A stretch of DNA of 64,000 bases from Natranaerobius trueperi (GTDB taxonomy: Bacteria > Bacillota > Natranaerobiia > Natranaerobiales > Natranaerobiaceae): the NCBI RefSeq assembly GCF_002216005.1, contig NZ_NIQC01000001.1, positions 62,001 through 126,000 of the forward strand. Direction: 5' to 3'. A model generated the notes under the pieces. The model saw nothing but the letters and a program-made list of their open reading frames with translations. It was not told where the DNA came from and searched no databases. Positions 45,204 through 53,036 of the stretch are shown here, piece by piece. Within the stretch, counting starts at the first letter, position 1, and each line of letters opens with the position of its first letter. The position numbers and the translations under genes are program-made.

Positions 45204-45911
45204 TTAATCTAGTTTAACAAAAAGAGGATTACAGTAATATAACCCCTCTGTAGTTACTCTAAAAGAATAACTTTCAACCTTTACTCCATTATCTTTAGCA
45301 TAAACTAATGCATTAGAAAAGTCTCTGTCCATTTCCCAATTAGGCGAAAAAAACTTTGCATCATCTCGTTGCACTAAAAAAATTATTAAAGCCTTATAAC
45401 CTTCTTTTACAGATTCCACAAGCTCGAATAGATGTCTTTTACCACGTTTTGTGGGAGCATCTGGAAATAAAGCTTGGCCATCTTCAACTAATGTAACTGA
45501 TTTACACTCAACAAAGATATCATTTACTTTATTAGTAAGTTTTAAATCAAATCTACCTGATCCATACTTTGGTTCTTTAGAAATAACACTAGTATTTGAA
45601 GAAATACTAGACTCTTTTGGAAAAATTGAATTTTCTACCATATGTTCTACTAATTTATTTGGTAGTCGACTATCTATAGATACCCAAAAACCCTCATATT
45701 GTACTAAATATAAATCATATGACGTTTTTCTATTTGTGTGAGGATGATGGCGAAGCATTACTTTTGAGCCTTCTAGTAATAGTTCTTTCATTCTCCCAGA
45801 GTTAGGTACATGACATAATTCTTTGTTACCTGCTACTTTCACTTCTGCTACAAATCTATTTTTTCTTTTTACAAATTCTCCTGTTACAAGAGAAGGAAAT
45901 TCATAAATCAA
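45204..45911 (-). CDS. sfsA: SfsA DNA/RNA nuclease family protein
   Basis: SfsA homologues bind nucleic acid and were first linked to sugar fermentation gene control. The 235-residue length fits. Visible features are the N-terminal OB-like domain (FVAEVKVAGNKELCHVPNSG), then YGSGRFDLKLTNKVNDIFVE with the PD-(D/E)xK type core and LFPDAPTKRGKRHLFELVE. The start is TTG 45911, about ten bases after AAAGGAG. Biological role here unproven. Confidence 0.92.
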   Translation of the reverse strand: MIYEFPSLVTGEFVKRKNRFVAEVKVAGNKELCHVPNSGRMKELLLEGSKVMLRHHPHTNRKTSYDLYLVQYEGFWVSIDSRLPNKLVEHMVENSIFPKESSISSNTSVISKEPKYGSGRFDLKLTNKVNDIFVECKSVTLVEDGQALFPDAPTKRGKRHLFELVESVKEGYKALIIFLVQRDDAKFFSPNWEMDRDFSNALVYAKDNGVKVESYSFRVTTEGLYYCNPLFVKLD

Positions 45912-46030
45912 AACTTACATCTCCTTTGGAATAATATACTTTATAATCGGGGGGGATATTAAATTTATGTGTTATTATTATTATAGCAAAAAATTATCTA
46001 AATACGAAAATTTAATTCACTTCTATCTTA

Positions 46031-46039
46031 TGGTATAAT
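46031..46039 (+). promoter_or_regulatory. Extended -10 promoter
   Basis: TGGTATAAT is an extended -10 (TGN-TATAAT) 32 bp before the next start. The -35 (TTTAAT at 46011) is weak. Confidence 0.55.
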
Positions 46040-46070
46040 ATTACAGAACACCTTTTTAAGGAGGGATTAT

Positions 46071-46739
46071 ATGGAACTAAAGTTCATCGGTCATGGATGT
46101 GTTCAATTATCAGAAAAAAACGACAAATTAATCTTTGATCCTTTTATTGATGACAATCCATTAGCTAATATTTCTTCTGATGACGTGTCACCAAATTACA
46201 TTTTGTTATCACACTTTCATGATGATCACAAAGGGGATGCTTTTCAAATTGCAAAAGATAATGATTCACTGATTATTTCTACTGCAGAAATAGCAGGGGC
46301 AGCTGAACAGGAAGGATTAAAGAGCCATCCAATGCACATTGGAGGTACTAAAGAGTTTGATTTTGGCTCAGTTAAGATAACACCAGCACTGCACGGATCA
46401 GGTATTGCAGGTGGTCATGCTTGTGGGTTTGTAGTAAACTTTCATGGTAAATCAATCTACTATGCTGGTGATACAGGATTGTTTAGTGATATGAAATTAA
46501 TCTCAGAGTTTTTTGATCTTGACTTTGCCATTTTACCTATAGGAAGTAATTTCACTATGGATATTAATGAAGCTGTTCTTGCAACTCAGTTTTTAAAACC
46601 AAAAGGTGTTATTCCAATTCACTACAATACATGGCCTCCAATAGAAGCAGATCCTAAAGAATTCCAACAAAAAGTCTCAGAAAAAACTAATAGTGAATGT
46701 TTTATCTTAGATCCAGGTGAATCTATTGATATAACATAA
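46071..46739 (+). CDS. UPF0173 metal-dependent hydrolase
   Basis: The 222-residue protein is a small metallo-beta-lactamase-fold hydrolase: LLSHFHDDHKGDAFQIAK carries the HxHxDH motif; HGSGIAGGHACGFVVNF, YYAGDTGLFSDMKLI and IPIHYNTWP supply the remaining ligands. It is preceded by AAGGAGGGA. UPF0173 members have no firm function; some resemble phosphodiesterases. It stands alone. Confidence 0.93.
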   Translation: MELKFIGHGCVQLSEKNDKLIFDPFIDDNPLANISSDDVSPNYILLSHFHDDHKGDAFQIAKDNDSLIISTAEIAGAAEQEGLKSHPMHIGGTKEFDFGSVKITPALHGSGIAGGHACGFVVNFHGKSIYYAGDTGLFSDMKLISEFFDLDFAILPIGSNFTMDINEAVLATQFLKPKGVIPIHYNTWPPIEADPKEFQQKVSEKTNSECFILDPGESIDIT

Positions 46740-46742
46740 ATA

Positions 46743-46786
46743 AAAGCCCTAACCTGATGTTACTTTTTAATCAGGTTAGGGCTTTT
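46743..46786 (+). terminator. Intrinsic terminator
   Basis: AAAAGCCCTAACCTGA (46743-46758) pairs with TCAGGTTAGGGCTTTT (46771-46786). Confidence 0.92.
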
Positions 46787-46876
46787 ATGGTTTTATCTTG
46801 TTATTCAGCTCCTTATTTCTTGTTATCATTTTCACATGACCACCGCAAAAATAAATCTTTTTCTCACAAGTCATCA

Positions 46877-47080
46877 TTAACCAACCGAATCTTTGTGATA
46901 GTTTTTTGATTTAAAAGGAAGTACAGGTGATTTTTGATCTCTTTCAAGAGCTTCCATTTCCTCATCTAATTCCATGATTTTTACTAGTAGATCCATTCTG
47001 TTATCACCTTGGGCGGATAAGAATTGCTCATAAAGTGAATCCCGTTCTTTTTTTAAAATCTTCCAATGTCTATGTTCCAT
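46877..47080 (-). CDS. Small coiled-coil protein, unknown
   Basis: A 67-residue, highly charged protein mostly predicted helical (ILKKERDSLYEQFLSAQGDN, MELDEEMEALERDQ). It has a GGAGGGATAT site. It resembles neither Spo0E (no SxxxD motif) nor a named family. No context. Confidence 0.55.
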   Translation of the reverse strand: MEHRHWKILKKERDSLYEQFLSAQGDNRMDLLVKIMELDEEMEALERDQKSPVLPFKSKNYHKDSVG

Positions 47081-47343
47081 GATATCCCTCCTAAATGTAA
47101 TTATTTCTTTTCGACACTAAAGTGAATTTTTTCACTCAATTTAAATTATAACTTATCTAGATAATTTTGTAAACATCTTGTTAAAAAAATGGTACTTTTC
47201 AGAAAATTTTTCGACGCCTTTGTTATAGGGTGTGCGGTTTTTTATTAGATTATTCAAAAAATTTAAAACTAGTAAAAAATTTTCAAAACATCATTTATTG
47301 TTATTTGTTCAAGTGAATATTGTAACTTGATTGAGGTAAAAAA

Positions 47344-47419
47344 TGGCAGGGGAGACAGGACTTGAACCCACAACCTTCGGCTTTGGAGGCCGCTGCTCTG
47401 CCAATTGAGCTACTCCCCT
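47344..47419 (-). tRNA. tRNA-Trp (CCA)
   Basis: Read on the minus strand from 47419, the acceptor arm AGGGGAG pairs perfectly with CTCCCCT, the D-arm is GCTC/GAGC, the anticodon loop is CTCCAAA (anticodon CCA, Trp), and the T-loop is TTCAAGT. The gene includes the 3' CCA (discriminator G). A promoter-like TTGACA lies upstream near 47485. The anticodon stem ends in one G-A mismatch. Confidence 0.95.
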
Positions 47420-47589
47420 ACTTGTCGGCTAAAATGTTATTTCATATTTCCTGTTATATATAATAACATATTTTCAGCTATTGTCAAAGGATATTTTGAA
47501 ATTTTAATTGACGCATTATATTTTTAACTTTAAAATTGTAATTGTAAGTATATAAAATATGAACTGTATAAACTGAAAGGAGAATTAAG

Positions 47590-48246
47590 ATGAAAACTAA
47601 TGAAACTGCTTTATTAATTATTGATATGCAATATGAATCAAATTTTGGTATCGAAGGGGTAGATGAAGCGATAGCAAATGCTAAATCAGCCATAGAAACA
47701 GCTAGAGAATTTGACATTCCAGTTATTTATACTAGACAAGTCAATAGATATGATAACATCGGGACATCATTATATGAACCTACAGATGAAAATGGAAAGC
47801 CCATATTCTATACTTCAGATAAAAAAAATGTAGAAATTTTTAAAGAAATTTATCCTAAAGATGATGAAATAGTTATCGATAAATATAGATGGAGTGCTTT
47901 TCATGAAACCAGTTTAGATCTATTTCTAAAAGATATTGGAGTAAAAAATATTATTATTGGTGGGTTTGTAACAGATGGTTGTGTTATGACCAGTGCTTTT
48001 GACGCTTTTTTTAACAACTATAAAGTTACTCTAGTAAAAGATATGTGTAAGACAACAAACGAAGGTGCTCAAATGTCTTCAATTTTAATTATGTGTAACT
48101 GGATCTATGGTTTAGAAGTTATTAATACAAGTGAAGTTGTAAAAAAAATCAAAGGCGAAAAATATCGGGCATGGAATTGGAGAAAACCTGATGAAATCAA
48201 GTTTTCCCCTGAATCTTTAGCCCAACATTACAAAGATCTTACTTAA
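47590..48246 (+). CDS. Isochorismatase-family cysteine hydrolase
   Basis: The 218-residue protein has the triad of cysteine hydrolases: Asp in ALLIIDMQYESN, Lys in VIDKYRWSAFHETSL and Cys in FVTDGCVMTSAFDA. Related enzymes hydrolyse nicotinamide, carbamoyl or isochorismate substrates; the specific one is unclear. GAAAGGAG precedes the ATG. Its end overlaps the convergent aldehyde oxidoreductase gene by 4 bp. Confidence 0.92.
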   Translation: MKTNETALLIIDMQYESNFGIEGVDEAIANAKSAIETAREFDIPVIYTRQVNRYDNIGTSLYEPTDENGKPIFYTSDKKNVEIFKEIYPKDDEIVIDKYRWSAFHETSLDLFLKDIGVKNIIIGGFVTDGCVMTSAFDAFFNNYKVTLVKDMCKTTNEGAQMSSILIMCNWIYGLEVINTSEVVKKIKGEKYRAWNWRKPDEIKFSPESLAQHYKDLT

Positions 48247-49940
48247 AATTCAAAAGTCTTTTGTAATTCCTGTTTATCTATATCAAATTTAGAGTTAGAA
48301 TCAGGGTTTTCTTCTTCTCTAAAAAAGGCAGGCAGATCATCATAACTACTAGTAATACCAGCTTTTTCATTAAATAGGCGCTCATCATTTAAAACCTGTC
48401 TACCTAACTCAAGTAAATCTTTCTCACTATATTCAGTACCTAACTTAGCATTTATTAGATCAGTAATAAAATGTCTCTTTTTACCAATAGAAGGTGCTAA
48501 GAACATACACATTCCTAATGTATCCAAAGCTGCTACAAAAGGTTGTAGATTTTTTGAGGCTTCAACTTGTCCATCTTTTTTGTTATGTTCTAAAGGGGCT
48601 CTAACTGTATTACCTGCCGTATGATCTGCACCCATAGGACTTGTAGCATAAGTTACACCTAATCCTTTAATTGCTCTTGGATCATACGCGGGTAATCCTT
48701 GTCCTTTGACAGATGGGACACGTCTAGCTCCAGTTATCTTTCCTAGTAAATTACAACCTGAAGCCACCATTCTTCCAAGAAGAGTATTCTCTCTTATCTC
48801 GTGAAGCATATCCATAACACTTTCAAAATCACCAAATTCACATAACCCTTCATCCATTGCTACTCCCATTGTAGCGCCAAATTCAATAGTGTCTATTCCA
48901 ATATCATTACATTCCCAATTTATTTTAGCAATTTCATCTAAAGAAGATATTCCAAGGTTAGATCCAACCAAACCAATTGTTTCATATTCTAAAGGTGCTA
49001 CTAAAGTTTTACCATTTTCATCAGGGAAAACATTTGAACACCTAATAACACAAGTCTTCATACAGCTATGACTAGGGGTGCCTTCTCCACCTCTTTCTGT
49101 AATGGTCTCATACATAGTTTGTCCTGATATATTGTCACTTCCTTCAAAGCTACCTCTAGAAAAGTTTTTAGTAGGTAATGCACCCAAACCATCTGTTACT
49201 TTAACTAAAGCAGCTGTTCCATATTTGCGATAATTAGCTGTAGATTCACTATTAGCAACTAAACGACTAAAGTCTTTTGCTAATTGATTATATTGTTCCT
49301 CTCTTTCAATTTGTATCTTTGTTTCTTTTGAATCATCTATAACTATTGCTTTTAATCCTTTTATACCCATAACTGCACCTAGTCCTCCACGACCATTAAC
49401 TCGACTAGGTGTATCATCATTATCTGTGTTTGATATACATGCTGACAACATACCATGCTCACCTGCAGGACCTACAGTTATTAAACCTGAATTTGGGTTC
49501 TCTTGTTTTAATTTTTTAGCAGTTTCATAATTTCCTAGGTCTTTTAAGCTTTCATCTGGTACTAATTTAGCACTTTGGTTATTTAACATAAGTACAAGTG
49601 GCGAAGTTTCTTCTGATATCCCTTCGATTATAAGGGCACGATAACCAAGTTCAGCTAACCTATCCGCACTTGTCCCACCAGCATTACTCTCTTTTATACC
49701 TCCTGTTAGAGGACTTTTAGCACCAACAGATAGTCTACCACTACTAGTTACTTGAGTACCTGCAAAAACTCCACCTGCAAAAATTAATTTATTGTTTCCA
49801 TACAACGGATCAGTTGTTGGTTCCACCTCTTTATGTAATTTATTTGCAATAAATCCTCTACCACCTAAGATAGCTTCATCAGATGACAGCTCTTCTGTTT
49901 TAACCTCTTTATTTGACAGGTTAACTCTTAAAATATTCAC
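48243..49940 (-). CDS. Aldehyde:ferredoxin oxidoreductase family (tungsten/molybdopterin)
   Basis: The 565-residue protein has the AOR N-domain start NILRVNLSNKEVKTEELSSD, LGGRGFIANKLHKEVEP and SGRLSVGAKSPLTGGIKESN, which bind the metal-bis-pterin. Cluster Cys are in SHSCMKTCVIRCSNVF (spacing Cx3Cx3C rather than the usual Cx2Cx3C) and the late LGMCMFLAP. It should oxidise an aldehyde to its acid with ferredoxin. The start is GTG 49940 behind GGGGAGGGAG. It lies 37 bp downstream of the selenoglutaredoxin gene on the same strand, so they are likely co-transcribed. Confidence 0.93.
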   Translation of the reverse strand: MNILRVNLSNKEVKTEELSSDEAILGGRGFIANKLHKEVEPTTDPLYGNNKLIFAGGVFAGTQVTSSGRLSVGAKSPLTGGIKESNAGGTSADRLAELGYRALIIEGISEETSPLVLMLNNQSAKLVPDESLKDLGNYETAKKLKQENPNSGLITVGPAGEHGMLSACISNTDNDDTPSRVNGRGGLGAVMGIKGLKAIVIDDSKETKIQIEREEQYNQLAKDFSRLVANSESTANYRKYGTAALVKVTDGLGALPTKNFSRGSFEGSDNISGQTMYETITERGGEGTPSHSCMKTCVIRCSNVFPDENGKTLVAPLEYETIGLVGSNLGISSLDEIAKINWECNDIGIDTIEFGATMGVAMDEGLCEFGDFESVMDMLHEIRENTLLGRMVASGCNLLGKITGARRVPSVKGQGLPAYDPRAIKGLGVTYATSPMGADHTAGNTVRAPLEHNKKDGQVEASKNLQPFVAALDTLGMCMFLAPSIGKKRHFITDLINAKLGTEYSEKDLLELGRQVLNDERLFNEKAGITSSYDDLPAFFREEENPDSNSKFDIDKQELQKTFEF

Positions 49941-49977
49941 GGTTTCTCCCTCCCCAAAATTCCAACTATATTTAAAA

Positions 49978-50208
49978 CTATAACAATTTTTCTAATGCAT
50001 CTTTTTCAAACCCCACAACATACTCTTCACCTACTTTAATAATTGGTACTACCATTTGACCAGTTTCTTCAACCATTCTGTCTCGAGCTTTTTCATCTTG
50101 GGACACATCATGCTCTACATAATCAATTTCTTTTTGTGAAAGATACTCTTTCACATGATGACATGCTGGTCACGTAGGTGTTGTGAAAAGTTCTACTTTC
50201 TCTTTCAT
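49978..50208 (-). CDS. Selenocysteine-containing glutaredoxin-like protein (TGA = Sec13)
   Basis: The 76-residue frame starts at ATG 50208 behind AAGGAGG and reads MKEKVELFTTPT, then TGA at codon 13 (50172-50170), then PACHHVKEYLSQKEIDYVEH. The rest, through MVEETGQMVVPIIKVGEEYV and VGFEKDALEKLL, matches YruB-type glutaredoxins. Homologues have CPxC at exactly this point, so the TGA replaces the first redox Cys and gives U-P-A-C. The frame is otherwise intact to TAG at 49978. A bSECIS-like hairpin follows at 50135-50155. The alternative, a nonsense mutation, is less likely. It is 50 bp downstream of splB and 37 bp upstream of the AOR gene. Confidence 0.88.
50135..50155 (-). promoter_or_regulatory. 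Candidate bacterial SECIS element
   Basis: In the mRNA UGUGAAAG (50155-50148) pairs perfectly with CUUUCACA (50142-50135) around loop AGUAU. The loop begins 22 nt after the UGA, inside the 16-37 nt window described for bacterial SECIS, and has G as its second base, as the consensus requires. Confidence 0.75.
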
Positions 50209-50258
50209 TAGAAAATCCTCCTTTTGTTATTTAATTACATAATATCATATTAATCTAA

Positions 50259-51287
50259 TCACACAAAATATGTAAGCTCTCCTGTGGGAAAATGTTCTTT
50301 TATTTGATCTTCAAAAAAACTTTTCATATCCTCCATTTCCTCTTTTGAATATAGGTATTTTCCATAACCAAATTGACCATATTTAAATCTACGTTCTGAT
50401 TCATCCATAGGTAAGTCATGATCAGGAAATGTCTCTTCAATATTCTTCTTTGCTCTATTAGTAAATCTGTGAGTGATTAATTCAAAAGGTATATCTGTTA
50501 CTTTAGTATCAGCTAATTCCTCTTTTAGTTTTTTAAACAGTTCACTATATTCTTCTTTAAAGCCAGGATACATAAAAATTGGAGCAATGATAAAACCAGT
50601 CGGATAACCTGCTTCAGCCACTTTTCCGCTTGCTTTTATTCTGTCTATTAAACCTGGCGTCCCCTGTTCATGTTTATCGATTATGGTATCTGTGTTAAGA
50701 CTAAATCTAATGCGAGTCTTTTCATTATGACTAATAGATAATAATGAGTCAACATTGGTAAACTTAGTTACAAATCTAAATCTTCCAAGTGGCTCCTTTG
50801 CAAAAAACTCAATACTTTCTTTTAAATTACCTGTATACTCTTCTACAGGTAATGGATCAGAAGTTGCTGCACCTTCAAAAATAGTTTCTTCAGGTGCCCT
50901 TTCTTCTATATACTTTTTAGCTTTTTGTAAGATATCGTCTATATTTACATAAACACGAAGATAAGGCTTTTTACCTAAAGTAGTATTTAAATAACAATAC
51001 TTACATAAACCGGGACAGCTTGTGGAAAGTGGTAGCTGATAGTGGGCTGAGGGTTTACATGTTTGAAAATCTTTAGATTTTCTAATACCTACAACTAATG
51101 TTTTTTTAGCTTCTCTATATCCTTGTTCTCTAGTTTTTCCTGGAATACCAGTTATTCTTTGATGAGTCTTTATGATCTTTATAGGAACACCTTTGTCACT
51201 GAATTTATCCTTTATAAATCTTCCAGCCGGGTACTCTAAAGCTCCTTCTTCAATATATATTCTTTTAGGATTAAATTTATAATCCAT
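50259..51287 (-). CDS. splB: Spore photoproduct lyase, Clostridium-type (Ala at the H-donor site)
   Basis: The 342-residue radical SAM enzyme repairs the spore-specific thymine dimer during germination. STSCPGLCKYCYLNTTLGKK has the SPL-type Cx3Cx2C cluster site (C91, C95, C98). Where Bacillus SPL has its catalytic Cys (EACTSD), this one reads FEGAATSDPLPVEEYTG, with Ala. A Cys at residue 77 (DFQTCKPSAHYQ) sits where the alternative donor of the Clostridium acetobutylicum enzyme has been reported. It begins 2 bp after the DUF1540 gene, suggesting translational coupling, and precedes the selenoglutaredoxin gene. Confidence 0.93.
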   Translation of the reverse strand: MDYKFNPKRIYIEEGALEYPAGRFIKDKFSDKGVPIKIIKTHQRITGIPGKTREQGYREAKKTLVVGIRKSKDFQTCKPSAHYQLPLSTSCPGLCKYCYLNTTLGKKPYLRVYVNIDDILQKAKKYIEERAPEETIFEGAATSDPLPVEEYTGNLKESIEFFAKEPLGRFRFVTKFTNVDSLLSISHNEKTRIRFSLNTDTIIDKHEQGTPGLIDRIKASGKVAEAGYPTGFIIAPIFMYPGFKEEYSELFKKLKEELADTKVTDIPFELITHRFTNRAKKNIEETFPDHDLPMDESERRFKYGQFGYGKYLYSKEEMEDMKSFFEDQIKEHFPTGELTYFV

Positions 51288-51289
51288 TT

Positions 51290-51436
51290 TTAAGTCAACG
51301 GCCCTTCTTCATAATTTGGTACAAAATCAAGACATAAAGCCTCTACTTCATATTCTCGTCTAACATCTATCTGTTCAAGTGTACACCGGCCATCTCGTTG
51401 AAATTTACAATTAGCGTTACATGTTACTTTTGTCAA
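51290..51436 (-). CDS. DUF1540-like small cysteine protein
   Basis: The 48-residue frame starts at TTG 51436, nine bases after AAAAGGGG; an in-frame ATG at 51445 lies on the ribosome site. It reads MTKVTCNANCKFQRDGRCTL and then EQIDVRREYEVEALCLDFVP, with four Cys as in DUF1540 proteins, which probably bind metal. It is followed by splB after 2 bp. Confidence 0.75.
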   Translation of the reverse strand: MTKVTCNANCKFQRDGRCTLEQIDVRREYEVEALCLDFVPNYEEGPLT

Positions 51437-51514
51437 TGAAATCATCCCCTTTTATGAGAGAATAAATTGCCTTTCTTATTTTCTTCCGAAATTAGTAAAT
51501 TTATTATATAAAAA

Positions 51515-51541
51515 AGACCATGGTTAAAAACCAATGGTCTT
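51515..51541 (-). terminator. Intrinsic terminator of gap
   Basis: AGACCATGGTT pairs with AACCAATGGTCT (one bulge), with T-runs on the minus strand. Confidence 0.85.
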
Positions 51542-51551
51542 AAGTAATTTT

Positions 51552-52559
51552 TTAATTTTTGTTTCCAATATATGCTGCTAAATCAATCACTCTTTTTGCA
51601 TATGCCCATTCGTTATCATACCAAGCAACAGCTTTAACAAGATTATCTTGTACTACCATAGTAGAAATACCATCTACAATAGAGGAGTGTTCAGATCCTT
51701 TGTAATCCATAGATACTAATGGTTCATCACTGAAACCTAAAATACCTTGAAGCTCTCCTTCAGCGGCTTCCTTTAGCTTATTATTAACTTCTTCGCTAGT
51801 AACTTTATCCTTTTCAATATAAACAGCTAGATCAACAATACTAACAGTAGGAGTCGGAACTCGCATAGCAAAGCCATCAATTTTGTCATCTAAATGTGGT
51901 AACACTAAAGATACTGCTTTTGCAGCACCAGTAGTTGTTGGAATGATAGATTCAGCTGCTGCTCTTGCTCTTCGCATATCCTTATGTGGTAAATCTAAAA
52001 TATTTTGATCATTAGTATATGAATGAACAGTTGTCATAAGAGCTTTTTCAATTCCAAAAGCTTCATCTAAAACTTTAACAACAGGTGCCACACAGTTTGT
52101 AGTACAACTAGCATTTGAAATAATTCGATGCTCTTCTGGGTTATAATCGTCTTCATTTACACCAAGTACTATAGTAATATCTTCATTTTTAGCAGGTGCA
52201 GTAATAATAACTCGATTAGCACCAGCAATCAAATGTCTTTTAGCACCTTCTCTGTCTCTAAAGATTCCGGTTGCTTCAAGAACTATATCAACATTTAAAT
52301 CATCCCAAGGTAGCTTATCCGGTTCCTGTTCACTTAAAACTTTAATTTCATTACCATCAACTACTAGCTTGTCACCCTCAACTTTTACCTCACCATCATA
52401 AGCTCCATATAGTGAATCATACTTAAATAAATGAGATAAAGATCCAATATCTCCTAAGTCATTGATAGCTACAACTTCAACCTGATCGCTAGCTAGGCTA
52501 TTTCTTAAACAATGCCTCCCAATTCTTCCAAACCCATTAATAGCAACTCTTACCGTCAT
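51552..52559 (-). CDS. gap: Glyceraldehyde-3-phosphate dehydrogenase
   Basis: The 335-residue glycolytic enzyme oxidises glyceraldehyde-3-phosphate with NAD. VRVAINGFGRIGRHCLRNSL is the Rossmann loop, SNASCTTNCVAPVVKVLDE carries the catalytic Cys, and HSYTNDQNILDLPHKDMRRA contains the catalytic His. GAGGAGGG precedes the ATG. No pgk, tpi or cggR lies next to it; it is monocistronic and ends in a strong terminator. Confidence 0.98.
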   Translation of the reverse strand: MTVRVAINGFGRIGRHCLRNSLASDQVEVVAINDLGDIGSLSHLFKYDSLYGAYDGEVKVEGDKLVVDGNEIKVLSEQEPDKLPWDDLNVDIVLEATGIFRDREGAKRHLIAGANRVIITAPAKNEDITIVLGVNEDDYNPEEHRIISNASCTTNCVAPVVKVLDEAFGIEKALMTTVHSYTNDQNILDLPHKDMRRARAAAESIIPTTTGAAKAVSLVLPHLDDKIDGFAMRVPTPTVSIVDLAVYIEKDKVTSEEVNNKLKEAAEGELQGILGFSDEPLVSMDYKGSEHSSIVDGISTMVVQDNLVKAVAWYDNEWAYAKRVIDLAAYIGNKN

Positions 52560-52632
52560 AAAATTTATCCCTCCTCAGATAGTATTATTACCAATATCAG
52601 TTGACTTATTATGTTAATTCCCAATCTCTTTG

Positions 52633-52672
52633 GACTGATTTTGTCCCGTAGTTTGTTTTTTGACCCTGTCAA
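52633..52672 (-). promoter_or_regulatory. CggR-like operator and -35 upstream of gap
   Basis: On the minus strand CGGGACAAAATCAGTC fits the CggR half-operator CGGGAC-N6-TGTC with one mismatch. A partial second copy (AGGGTCAAAAAACAAA) lies 19 bp upstream. TTGACA at 52672-52667 could be a -35, but no good -10 is placed 17 bp on. Confidence 0.35.
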
Positions 52673-52790
52673 GGTAAAAAAATATTTCATTGGTTATTAT
52701 AACAAATTGGCCAAAAAAATACTAGAGATAGTAACACTAATCCTATTGTGAACTTCGACCATAAAAAATATCATAAACAAAATAAAAACG

Positions 52791-52810
52791 CCTCGCTTGA
52801 AAAAGCGAGG
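52791..52810 (-). terminator. Intrinsic terminator
   Basis: CCTCGCTT (52791-52798) pairs with AAGCGAGG (52803-52810), with GTTTTTATTTT on the minus strand. Confidence 0.85.
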
Positions 52811-52939
52811 TTAGTGCATTTCTTTATTATTGTCAAATTCATATTCACACTTTTCAGGGTTTTGAAACATGAGATCTACTCATAGAATCCTTATATTTCT
52901 TGTTATGTTCATAAACTTTTTAGGGTGTTCATTAGCCAC
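52811..52939 (-). other. Small transcript with an interrupted 42-codon frame
   Basis: From GTG 52939 the frame reads MANEHPKKFMNITRNIRIL, meets TGA (codon 20), then continues VDLMFQNPEKCEYEFDNNKE to TAA just before the terminator. A separate 12-codon ORF (ATG 52970) overlaps its start. I do not recognise either. This could be a decayed gene; a SECIS-like hairpin with loop G is absent, so Sec is not supported. Confidence 0.3.
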
Positions 52940-53003
52940 AACTACTACCTTCGCTGTTCAGAAGTTTCATTCCTATAGCTTTTACCTATTCCCAGCACAA
53001 AAA

Positions 53004-53036
53004 AATCAGGTTAAAAAGATTTCAGTTAACCTGATT
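53004..53036 (-). terminator. Intrinsic terminator of MATE 3
   Basis: AATCAGGTTAA (53004-53014) pairs with TTAACCTGATT (53026-53036); the minus strand continues TTTTTTTG. Confidence 0.9.

Noticed and set aside
46877-47080. Spo0E-like phosphatase
   Set aside because: The conserved SxxxD motif is absent.
52811-52939. In-frame TGA in a 42-codon frame, considered as a second selenoprotein
   Set aside because: No recognisable family, and the only hairpin after the TGA (TTTCA/TGAAA) is weak with no G among the first loop bases.
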